Assembly (NCBI GenBank): GCA_016210005.1
Contig: JACQVA010000225.1
Location: forward strand, 1 to 38,900
DNA length: 38,900 bases
Origin: Deltaproteobacteria bacterium
Lineage (GTDB): Bacteria; Desulfobacterota; Binatia; HRBIN30; JACQVA1
Direction of reading: 5' to 3'
The translations under genes and the position numbers were made by a program. Positions 16,936 to 24,548 of this stretch are shown piece after piece. Numbering within the stretch: the stretch's first letter is position 1; each line of letters begins with the position of its first letter. The notes under the pieces were generated by a model. The model saw only the letters and a program-made list of their open reading frames with translations, searched no databases and was not told the origin of the DNA.

Positions 16936-17778
16936 TCAACCGAAGATCCACGCGCGCTTGCGCGGAGCGCCGGGCGGCTTGAGCTCTAGGCTGGCGGCTT
17001 TGAGCTGCTCGTTGAATTGCTCCAGCGCGCGGCGCTGGCGTTCCTCGAAGGCGAGCAACTCCTGCCGGCGCTTGCTCTGGAACGCTTCGAAATCCCTCCG
17101 CCAATCAGTGTGGAAATCACTCAACAGGTGATGCAAGCGGTTGTGCATGCTCGAGCTGACCACGCACGAGCCGTTGCAGAAGGGACAGCGAAAGACGACG
17201 CCGTTGCGGAAATGCTTGAACGCCACGGCGTAGGTGCCGTGGCAGTGGAAACACTCGATCGGCACCTCCCACTCCGCAATTTCCGGAATGGCCGGCCCGG
17301 TCTCGGCCGCGGCCGACTGAGGAGCCGCGGCGGGGGCCGGCTTGGCCGCCGGCGCCGCAGCCGGCGCGGGTGCTGCCGGTGCCGCTTTGGCTGCGGCCGG
17401 CTCGGCCGGCTTGGCCGCGGCTGCCGGCGCCGGGGCAGCAGCCCCCTCCTTGCGGAAGCGCGACGGCACATCGGCGCCGAAAGTCTTATCCGGATGCAGC
17501 TGGCGCGCGCGCTCGACCAGCACCGCCTCGCTCTCCGGGCGGTCGGGGTCGGGAATGCAACAGTCCACCGGGCACACCGCCGCACAGGCCTCGTGATCGA
17601 AGAAGCCGACGCACTCGGTGCATTTGTCGGGAACGATGTAGAACGTGTCGGTGGCGATGGCGTCGTGTTTCACCCCGTTGAATTCCCAATTCGCCCCGCC
17701 CTGGTAAATGGCGGTGTTAGGGCACTCAGGCTCACACGCCCCACAGTTGATGCACTCGCTGGTAATAACCGTTGCCAT
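16936..17778 (-). CDS. Ferredoxin fused to a zinc-ribbon and coiled coil
   Basis: 280 residues. Residues 1 to 75 are a two-cluster ferredoxin of the YfhL type (C9, C12, C15, C19; then C53, C56, C65, C69 with nearby C73-C74). Residues 112 to 162 are a low-complexity Ala/Pro/Lys linker. Residues 176 to 205 hold two CXXC-type pairs (CFHC and CPFC), probably a zinc ribbon, and 220 to 262 are a charged helix rich in Glu, Arg and Gln. The start at 17778 has GGAGACAAG upstream; the frame stays open far upstream, but that part overlaps the oppositely read ATPase gene. The ferredoxin could carry electrons for the nearby Fe-S oxidoreductase. The role of the C-terminal half is unknown. Confidence 0.8.
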   Translation of the reverse strand: MATVITSECINCGACEPECPNTAIYQGGANWEFNGVKHDAIATDTFYIVPDKCTECVGFFDHEACAAVCPVDCCIPDPDRPESEAVLVERARQLHPDKTFGADVPSRFRKEGAAAPAPAAAAKPAEPAAAKAAPAAPAPAAAPAAKPAPAAAPQSAAAETGPAIPEIAEWEVPIECFHCHGTYAVAFKHFRNGVVFRCPFCNGSCVVSSSMHNRLHHLLSDFHTDWRRDFEAFQSKRRQELLAFEERQRRALEQFNEQLKAASLELKPPGAPRKRAWIFG

Positions 17779-17998
17779 CTTGTCTCCGTGTCTCCCCGTT
17801 CGTCCGCCGGCGGACGATGCCGAAAGTGGCCGGAAACTACCATCCGTGCCGCCCCACGGCAACGTGCTCGAGGGGGGTGGGCGGCGGCACCACCGCGGCG
17901 TATCGCCTTTCCTGCCCTCGCCTCTGCTCGCACCGTTCCAGAGAACATCGCGGTGAGATATCTTGCATCTCAACTCCCGATAATCTAGATAAACAGCA

Positions 17999-19180
17999 GT
18001 GAACTCCCGTTTATCCGAGATCAAGCGGACCCTGAAGATCGACCTGGAAGACCACAACGCGGCGTTTCTGTGGGGGCCGCGCAAGGTCGGCAAGACCACT
18101 CTGCTGCGCCAGCAGTTCCCACGCGCCACCACCTTCGATCTGCTCGACTCGACCCTACGCACCGAGTTGACGCTGCGGCCGGCGACGCTGCGCGAACGGG
18201 TATTGGTGGCGCGGCCGCGGCTGGTGATTGTCGACGAGATCCAGAAGGTCCCCGCCTTGCTCGACGAGGTCCATTTGCTGCTCGAATCGACGCCGACGCG
18301 ATTCATCCTGTGCGGCTCCAGCGCCCGCAAGCTGCGCCACGGCGCCGCCAACCTGCTCGGCGGACGCGCCTGGCGCTTCGAGCTGTTGCCACTGGCCACG
18401 GCGGAGATCGGCGTCCCCGAGAACGCCGAAGCTGCCAGCGAGGCGCTGCTGCGCGTGCTGAACCGCGGCCTGATTCCGCAACACTACCTCGCCGCTCGCC
18501 CCGAGCGGCTGCTGCGCGGCTACGTGCTCGACTATCTCTCGCAGGAGATCCAGGCCGAGGCGCTGGTGCGCAACGTCCCTGCCTTCGCCCGCTTCCTCGA
18601 CGCCGTCACCGCGACCCACGGGCAGCTCTTGAACTACGCGACGGTCGCGCGCGACTGCGGCGTCTCGCCCAAGACCGTGCGCGAGTACTACCAGATCCTC
18701 GACGACACTTTGCTCGGTTTCCGCCTGCCGCCGTGGCGCAGGGCGCGCAAGCGCCGCTTGATCGAGACCGAGAAGTACTTCCTGTTCGACGTCGGTATCG
18801 TCCGGGCGCTGTCCGGCATGCGTCTCGTGCAGCCGGGCACAGAGGAGTTCGGCCGCGCCTTCGAGCATTTCCTGATTCAAGAGATTCGCGCTTATCTCTC
18901 GTACCGCGAATGCGACCTGCCGCTTTCGTACTGGCGTACCAGCACCGGGCTCGAGGTCGACCTGATCGTCGGGCAGCTCGATCTGGCCGTCGAATTCAAG
19001 GCGTCCGCCAAGGTCGGCGACGGCGACGCCCGCGGCCTGCGCGCCTTGGCCGGCGATCAGAAGCTGAAACGCGGCGTGATCGTTGCCCTCGGGGATCAAC
19101 CGCGGCGGCTCGCTGACGGCCTCGAGATCTGGCCCTGGCAGTTGTTCTGCCAACGCCTCTGGGCCGGGGAGTGGCTGTGA
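17999..19180 (+). CDS. AAA family ATPase with DUF4143 domain
   Basis: 393 residues from a GTG. Walker A GPRKVGKT (26-33), Walker B LVIVDEIQKVP, a sensor region FILCGSSARKL, then a winged-helix segment (GQLLNYATVARDCGVSPKTVREYYQIL) and a C-terminal DUF4143 domain with a PD-(D/E)XK-like core (GLEVDLIV, then AVEFKAS). Such proteins are common, often laterally moved and of unknown function; some are suggested to be nucleases. A second member lies at 36221. Transcribed alone, convergent with the octaheme gene across a 482-base gap. Confidence 0.83.
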   Translation: MNSRLSEIKRTLKIDLEDHNAAFLWGPRKVGKTTLLRQQFPRATTFDLLDSTLRTELTLRPATLRERVLVARPRLVIVDEIQKVPALLDEVHLLLESTPTRFILCGSSARKLRHGAANLLGGRAWRFELLPLATAEIGVPENAEAASEALLRVLNRGLIPQHYLAARPERLLRGYVLDYLSQEIQAEALVRNVPAFARFLDAVTATHGQLLNYATVARDCGVSPKTVREYYQILDDTLLGFRLPPWRRARKRRLIETEKYFLFDVGIVRALSGMRLVQPGTEEFGRAFEHFLIQEIRAYLSYRECDLPLSYWRTSTGLEVDLIVGQLDLAVEFKASAKVGDGDARGLRALAGDQKLKRGVIVALGDQPRRLADGLEIWPWQLFCQRLWAGEWL

Positions 19181-19662
19181 AGGTGAGCTACCCAGAGGAG
19201 GCTCAGCGCACGAAGGCCGCAGAGTGCCCATGAAGTGACCGAGGCCCTCTACCCGGGAGGGCGCGTGTCGCCATTGCCGCGGCCCGGGTCCGGGGTCTTG
19301 ACCTCGAATCTTCACAAGCGGACGAACCCGGGATGAGTCTACTATCTCCGGAAATCGTCGCGCCGCGCGAGGATTTCTGCCAGCCACTTTGGACTTTGGA
19401 CCCTTCGGCGGCGCCTAGCGCGGTCTGAAGCCCGCAACCCAAAGCTCGACAGGGGTATTCCGTCATGCCCGCAATCCTTAGAGCCTGCCCCCGCGAAGGC
19501 GTGGGGCGGGCATCCAGGGGCGGTGGGGCTCCGGATGGATTCCCGCCTTCGCGGGATTGTCGGGGGGAAATCTGCGCGCGACGCCAGGACTTTCGGCCAT
19601 AGTAGTTCAGGACAAGCTTTGGGCTGGGCCAAGCCCGCGCCAAGGGGATGGGGGCTGGAGGC
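19181..19662. repeat. Gene-free spacer with REP-like palindromes
   Basis: 482 bases between two convergent genes with no convincing gene. Near 19453-19515 is a motif related to the terminal-repeat element (TATTCCGTCATGCCCGCAAT, then a GCGAAGGCGTGGGGCGGGCATCC-like arm), and at 19541-19556 a hairpin TCCCGC-CTTC-GCGGGA. Both are of the same palindrome class as those at the window ends. They could serve as transcription stops for both flanking genes. Confidence 0.6.
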
Positions 19663-20982
19663 CTACTTGAGCGTCTTCGTTCGTTCGCTGCGCCACCTGA
19701 CGATCCACTGCTCCGCCCATTTCGCGGTCTCCTTTGCGTGACAGTCGTTGCAGGCGTTCGGCGCCCCGTAGGCAATGGTGTCACTCGGGCTGGGAATCTT
19801 GAACGTGTGGGCGCGAATATCGTAACTGGCAGTTCCTGTCTCCTCCCGGGGCATGTGGCAGTCACCGCAGTGCATCTTGGTCAATTGCATGCGGGGTTCG
19901 CTCACGCTCTTCCCGTCGCGGACCGTTTCCGTGATCACCGGCGGGTGATGCGTATGTTGGTCGACGATCTTGCCTCCGGTCCCCGGTTCTTCAGCGCTGA
20001 ACTCCGTCTCCCGCGAGGTGTGGCACTTGAAGCAGATGAAACGCGCCCGGGCTTTGAGGAGAAAGCGCTCGGTGTGCGCCATCAGTCGCGTCTCCGGCGA
20101 GGCCGGGACGGGTCTGAAGGCGTGCACTTCGTGGCACTCGAAACAGTGCAGGCCGTTTTGGAAGTGCTTGCTTTGGATGAACTCGTTGTATTGCGCGTGG
20201 TGCTTGCGCGCCATCCCGTTCCCCCAGAACAGATCGGAGTTGTCGCCCTTGATGGGTTGCGCGAAGACGAAAGAGTCGGAGAGGTCGCCGCCGGGTTTGA
20301 AACCAACGGGATACGGGTACTTGCCCGATGTGTCGTTCCCCCGCGCGTGACATTGCGCGCACACGTGGTTGGCCTTCTCACCCCGCAACGCGGCGGGATT
20401 GATGATGTCGTCTCGTTTTCTTGACGCCGAGTGTTTCGCGCCCGGGCCGTGGCACGCCTCGCACGCGATCGATGCCTCAGCGAAGGTGCGCGCCTTCGGG
20501 TCATACCCCGTGGTGTGGCACGCCGCGCAGCGGTCGTTCCAGTTCAGCAACTCCGGCTTAGCAGGAGTTCGGTCCGCACCGGAGCCGAAAAGATGGTCCC
20601 ACTGCTCCACGTTGAGCGGCTCCCAGGAAGCTGCGGTGAGATCGTACTGATGCGGCACGACGGCGAAGCCGTTGTCCCCCTTCTTCAGGAAGAGCAGCTT
20701 GCGCATGTTCCCCAGCACGTAGGCCACGTCCTTGGTCGAGAACGGGGGCTGGGTGGCGGCTACGTCCACCACGCCGGTCTTCTTGTCTTGCTCCATCGTG
20801 CGCATCATTCGGGAATGCACGGTCTGGGACCAACTGTTGGCCTCGGGGACGTGGCACTTCTTGCACGTGGTCGAGCCCACGTAACCCGCCTTCTGCGCCG
20901 CTGCTGCTGCCGAGCCGCCGGAGAGCGCAACAAAAGTCGCAATGAAAAGGACGAACGAGGTTCGGCAGGCCACCGTGTTCAT
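19663..20982 (-). CDS. Octaheme c-type cytochrome
   Basis: 439 residues with a Sec signal peptide (about 1-29, ending SGGSAAAAAQ), so periplasmic. Eight CXXCH heme motifs: CKKCH, CAACH, CEACH, CAQCH, CFECH, CFKCH, CGDCH and CNDCH. The start (YVGSTTCKKCH) and end (HTFKIPSP, then NACNDCHAKETAKWAEQW) resemble the cytochrome c554-type multiheme family. It probably carries electrons across the periplasm from the NrfD complex. I start at the ATG at 20982 because a signal peptide follows directly and GGGGAGG precedes; the frame continues to 21111 but that part is a translated repeat. It is the last gene of the minus-strand operon and is separated from the slipin gene by a palindromic repeat pair. 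Confidence 0.9.
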   Translation of the reverse strand: MNTVACRTSFVLFIATFVALSGGSAAAAAQKAGYVGSTTCKKCHVPEANSWSQTVHSRMMRTMEQDKKTGVVDVAATQPPFSTKDVAYVLGNMRKLLFLKKGDNGFAVVPHQYDLTAASWEPLNVEQWDHLFGSGADRTPAKPELLNWNDRCAACHTTGYDPKARTFAEASIACEACHGPGAKHSASRKRDDIINPAALRGEKANHVCAQCHARGNDTSGKYPYPVGFKPGGDLSDSFVFAQPIKGDNSDLFWGNGMARKHHAQYNEFIQSKHFQNGLHCFECHEVHAFRPVPASPETRLMAHTERFLLKARARFICFKCHTSRETEFSAEEPGTGGKIVDQHTHHPPVITETVRDGKSVSEPRMQLTKMHCGDCHMPREETGTASYDIRAHTFKIPSPSDTIAYGAPNACNDCHAKETAKWAEQWIVRWRSERTKTLK

Positions 20983-20991
20983 CGCACTCGA

Positions 20992-21085
20992 CCTCCCCCT
21001 GACCCCCTCCTTGGCAAGGAGGGGGAAACGCATGCGAGCCGGATCTTGATTCCCCCTCCTTACCAAGGCGGGGGCGAGGGGGAGG
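20992..21085. repeat. Inverted pair of 36-base palindromic repeats inside the operon
   Basis: 20992-21027 and 21050-21085 are inverted copies of each other, about 32 of 36 bases identical, separated by 22 bases. Each unit is itself nearly palindromic: 21003-21025 pairs CCCCCTCCTTG with CAAGGAGGGGG. Such units are dispersed repeats in many bacterial genomes. The pair lies between slipin and the octaheme gene, and its end supplies the GGGGAGG ribosome site of the octaheme gene. Structure here could reduce or stabilise downstream mRNA. Confidence 0.85.
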
Positions 21086-21173
21086 TTGCATTCGAGCGCG
21101 TTTAGATTCATCCCGTTCTTCCCGGACGCAAAGACCTGTGCGGATATGTCGCGGCAATTGCGAACATGTGCGT

Positions 21174-22124
21174 TCAGGAAGATGGCGCGCCGTTGCCCGG
21201 CGGGCGCAACGCCGCAAGCCCCGCGGCACCTCCCACCGATAGGGAATCCACCATCGAGGAGGGGACGATCATCAGCGAGCTCTTCTCCTTCATGCCCTCG
21301 TAGAGAATGTTCATCGCCCGCAGTTGGAACGCCGTCGGGTTGTCTTGATACCGCAGCGCGGCCTCCTCGAACTTGGCGGAGACCTCCACCTCCGCGTCGC
21401 CCAGAATCACCCGCGCCTGCTTCTCTCTCACAGCCTGGGCTTGCCGTGACATGGCGTCTTCGAGACCCGGCGGGATGGTCACGTCGCGGATTTCCACGGA
21501 CCTGACCACGATGCCCCAGTCGTGAGTTCGCGCATCGATGAGGCGCTTGAGGTCGTCGTCGATCGCTTCGCGGCCGGTGAGCATGTCAGCCAGATGGGTC
21601 TTGCCGATGATATCCCGGAGCGCGGTTTGAGCCGCCCATGACACCGCTTTGCGGTAGTCCTCCACGGCAAGGACCGCTTGCTCGGCGCTCTGGATGTGCC
21701 AGAAGAGCACGGCGTCGACGTCCACCGGGACGGTGTCGGCGGTCAAGGTTTTCTCGGCTGCAAACGTCGTGGTCCGTACCCGCAAATCCGCCCACAGCGC
21801 CACTCGGTCGATGAACGGAACGATCCAAAACAGCCCGGGCCCATGAATGCCGCGGAAGCGTCCAAGCCTCAGGACGACGGCGCGCTCCCATTGATTGGCG
21901 ACGCGAGGCATGAGCCCCACCAAAACGGCGAGCCCGAGGCCGACCGCAGCCACGCCCAGGGCAACCGGCGGCTGATCGCGGAAGAGAAGCACCGCAAGGA
22001 CTGTGGCCGCTGCCAGGATCGAGAACATCACAGCGCTGATCGGGTTCACCCCGATCTTCCTGCGCGCCTCCCCCTCCTCTGCCCACTCGACGTAAACCTC
22101 ACTCGGTGGTGTTTCGTTTGCCAT
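21174..22124 (-). CDS. Slipin / stomatin-like SPFH (band 7) protein
   Basis: 316 residues. Two hydrophobic segments (about 28-52 and 53-75) precede an SPFH domain with VANQWERAVVLRLGRFRGIHGPG, FWIVPFIDRV, TADTVPVDVDAVLFWHI and IIGKTHLADMLTGREAID, and a coiled C-terminal helix (MSRQAQAVREKQARVIL...). Slipins are membrane scaffold proteins that oligomerise and often act with a protease of the NfeD type; no NfeD gene is present. The ATG at 22124 has a perfect AAGGAGG. Placement directly after the NrfD gene (23 bases) suggests it organises or stabilises the membrane complex, which is inference. Confidence 0.9.
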   Translation of the reverse strand: MANETPPSEVYVEWAEEGEARRKIGVNPISAVMFSILAAATVLAVLLFRDQPPVALGVAAVGLGLAVLVGLMPRVANQWERAVVLRLGRFRGIHGPGLFWIVPFIDRVALWADLRVRTTTFAAEKTLTADTVPVDVDAVLFWHIQSAEQAVLAVEDYRKAVSWAAQTALRDIIGKTHLADMLTGREAIDDDLKRLIDARTHDWGIVVRSVEIRDVTIPPGLEDAMSRQAQAVREKQARVILGDAEVEVSAKFEEAALRYQDNPTAFQLRAMNILYEGMKEKSSLMIVPSSMVDSLSVGGAAGLAALRPPGNGAPSS

Positions 22125-22147
22125 CGTCGTTCCTCCTTCGTTTATTG

Positions 22148-23767
22148 TCAGGCGGCTCGTTCCTGCCACGTCACGCCGGCGGCCACACGCTTCGGCACGA
22201 CGTTTCGTGGCGGCCGCAGCAGGCCGAGTGTTCCAGGGGTTGCGCGCCGCAGGCGTCGCGCTGCCGACGCGAAGCCCGGGATCATGCAGACCTGCAGCGG
22301 AATCGTCCACAGACAAATGATCCCCGCAATCCAGATCGCCGGTGACGGGGCAAAGTGATCATGCCGGGTCGAGATCCCGTACGCGATGAGGCCCACGCCG
22401 GCGAGCACGGTCGCGTATGCGGTGACCCGCTTGAGCACGCCGAGGGTCTTCCGGCGCTGCATCGGGATGCGCGGCGGCCGAACCGGATGCTCCGGCATGA
22501 ATGCCTCCGGGATCTCCAGGATCGGCACGATCTTCACCAGCGCGACGTAGAAGAAGAGCGTGAAGAAATAGCTGCCGGCGACCAGGCTCCAATCGAAGAG
22601 CGTGGGCCAATACTCGACCAGCCGATACGGCAGATGGGGGTGGAAGAACGAGGGAACCGTTATCAGATACCGCCAGCACCACATCGCGAAGAAAATCGGC
22701 GCGGCGCCGATGACCACGACCCGCGTGCTGCAGATCTTCGGATTGGCGCCCTGAATGAACAAGATCCAGAAGGGAATCATCATCCCGCCGACCGTCGCCC
22801 CCCAGGCGATCGGGGCAAAGCGCCCGAACAGCAAGTCGTTGAACACCTCCCGCTCTGCCTCCGGCGCCGCGTACACCCCGGTGAGCACCTCGGAGAAGAG
22901 GAAGTAGAGGTACAGCAGGGTGATGAACCCGAGGAAGATCCCGAGGCCCTTGAACATGCGATCGGGGAAGATCTCGTGCCACCGGTACACACGGGTGATG
23001 GTGGCGGCGACCACGATGACGCCCGAAAAGCCGGTCACCACGGCGCCCAACACGAAGTACGGCGCCTGGAACGGATTGAACCACGCCGGCCGGCCGGCGT
23101 TGAGCCCGAAAACCCAACCGTACACCGAGTGGACCGACACCATGATCGGCAGGATGATGACCGCGCACCACCAGACTACCCGCTCGTGATTCTCGCGCTC
23201 CTCGTGCGTGTCGGTGTACCCCAGCGCCAACAAACGGTAGAGCCAGCGCCGCCGCGGCAGGACGCGTGAGCACAGATAGATGTCCCGGCGCATGGCCAGA
23301 TACAGGTAGACGAGGCTGCCCACCAGGTAGTTGGTGATGACCGTGCACGACCACACGAACGGACCGGTGAAGTTGCCGTGCATGGCCACGTTGTAGATGA
23401 AGCGGTCGGGCCGCCCGACGTCGGCGGCGATGTTGGTGACGGCAGCGGTCAGCGACACCAGTGTCACCAGCTCCGCGACGCGCGCGAGTTGCTGGTAGCG
23501 CTTGAGCTTGAGGATGCGCACGGTGGCGGAGATGGCGATGCCGACGTGGCTGACGCCGATGAGCTGCACGATGTTGGCGACGATCGTGCCCCACATCGCC
23601 CCTTGGGTTCCCTGACCGGTGACCTGGTGGCCGTGGAAGAACTGGTAGATGAATGCGCCGTAGAAAAACCAGACGGCTCCTGCCAGACCGAGAATCAGCA
23701 GGGCGTACGTCTTCCAGGTCGTGCGGAGCTGGGGCCGCAGGTAGATGAAGGCGTCGCGGTCAGCCAT
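22148..23767 (-). CDS. nrfD: NrfD/PsrC-type quinone-interacting membrane subunit
   Basis: 539 residues with about ten predicted membrane helices, long like QrcD and ActC rather than the eight-helix PsrC. Family features include the first helix region WKTYALLILGLAGAVWFFYG, GTIVANIVQLIGVSHVGIAIS and a conserved Asp/Arg-rich loop (ADVGRPDRFI). These subunits exchange electrons with the quinone pool and anchor the Fe-S and Mo subunits. The ATG overlaps the end of the ferredoxin subunit gene by eight bases, as expected for proteins made in fixed proportion. Direction of electron flow cannot be told from sequence. Confidence 0.9.
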   Translation of the reverse strand: MADRDAFIYLRPQLRTTWKTYALLILGLAGAVWFFYGAFIYQFFHGHQVTGQGTQGAMWGTIVANIVQLIGVSHVGIAISATVRILKLKRYQQLARVAELVTLVSLTAAVTNIAADVGRPDRFIYNVAMHGNFTGPFVWSCTVITNYLVGSLVYLYLAMRRDIYLCSRVLPRRRWLYRLLALGYTDTHEERENHERVVWWCAVIILPIMVSVHSVYGWVFGLNAGRPAWFNPFQAPYFVLGAVVTGFSGVIVVAATITRVYRWHEIFPDRMFKGLGIFLGFITLLYLYFLFSEVLTGVYAAPEAEREVFNDLLFGRFAPIAWGATVGGMMIPFWILFIQGANPKICSTRVVVIGAAPIFFAMWCWRYLITVPSFFHPHLPYRLVEYWPTLFDWSLVAGSYFFTLFFYVALVKIVPILEIPEAFMPEHPVRPPRIPMQRRKTLGVLKRVTAYATVLAGVGLIAYGISTRHDHFAPSPAIWIAGIICLWTIPLQVCMIPGFASAARRLRRATPGTLGLLRPPRNVVPKRVAAGVTWQERAA

Positions 23768-24539
23768 GAGACTCTCCGGGGTTCACCGCGTGGGAGGAAG
23801 CGCTCTGCCATCCCCCTTCTTGCAGGTAGATCACCTTCGGGTGGGTGCCGAGTTCGGGTAGCAGCCGGAAGGCGCGCGGGTTGCGTGCGAGCTTCGCCAC
23901 GGCGTGCTCGGGGTTGTCGAGATCGCCGAACGTCCGCGCCTTGGCCGGACACGCCTCGACGCACGCCGGAACGTAGTCGCCCTCGCGCAGTTCACGCTTC
24001 TCGGCGCGCGCCTGCTCGCGGGCCTGCTGTAGCCGGTGGACACAGAACGTGCACTTCTCGATGACGCCCAAGGTGCGAATGGACACGTCCGGATTCACTG
24101 CCTGTTTGAGGCTGCCGGGGTAGTTGACTTCCTGCCAGTTGAAGTAGCGGCGCGAGTACGGGCACGCCGCCTGGCAGAGCCGGCAGCCGATGCACCGGCT
24201 CGGCACCTGCATGACGATCCCCTCGACGTTGCGCGTGGTCGCGCGCACCGGGCAGACCATCGTGCACGGTGGCCGGTCGCAGTGCATGCACGGGAGCGGC
24301 AGAAACCGTACGCGCTTGCGCGTGACGGGCTGTCCGTCGTGCCCATTCTCACCGGAGCCCTGGTGCTGCTCGCGCTCCCCCATCTGGACGGCAATGACCT
24401 TGTTCCAGAAAATCGCACGGCCCTTCCATGCGTTCTTGTCGCCGCAGAACGGGACGTTGTTCTCCATCCGACAGGCGATCGTACAGGCTTGGCAGCCCGT
24501 GCAGCGGTCCAGATCAATGACCATCCCCCACCGAGGCAT
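23760..24539 (-). CDS. Four-cluster [4Fe-4S] electron-transfer subunit (PsrB/QrcC-like)
   Basis: 259 residues with sixteen cysteines in four cluster motifs: C13, C16, C19, C23; C84, C87, C92, C96; C116, C119, C122, C126; and C163, C166, C193, C197, in the interleaved order of DmsB/PsrB-type subunits. It links the Mo subunit to the NrfD membrane subunit. No own signal peptide is visible, so export with the Tat-targeted partner is likely. It follows the Mo gene by nine bases and overlaps the NrfD gene. Confidence 0.93.
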   Translation of the reverse strand: MPRWGMVIDLDRCTGCQACTIACRMENNVPFCGDKNAWKGRAIFWNKVIAVQMGEREQHQGSGENGHDGQPVTRKRVRFLPLPCMHCDRPPCTMVCPVRATTRNVEGIVMQVPSRCIGCRLCQAACPYSRRYFNWQEVNYPGSLKQAVNPDVSIRTLGVIEKCTFCVHRLQQAREQARAEKRELREGDYVPACVEACPAKARTFGDLDNPEHAVAKLARNPRAFRLLPELGTHPKVIYLQEGGWQSASSHAVNPGESHG

Positions 24540-24548
24540 CGCTCGCTC

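Noticed and set aside
17940-17998. Possible sigma-70 promoter (TTGCAT, 17-base gap, TAGATA) before the ATPase gene
   Set aside because: The -10 match is poor and the start point would fall on the GTG itself; not strong enough to list.
18155-19387. Minus-strand open frame of 410 codons over the ATPase gene
   Set aside because: The plus strand has Walker motifs and a DUF4143 domain; the minus frame has none.
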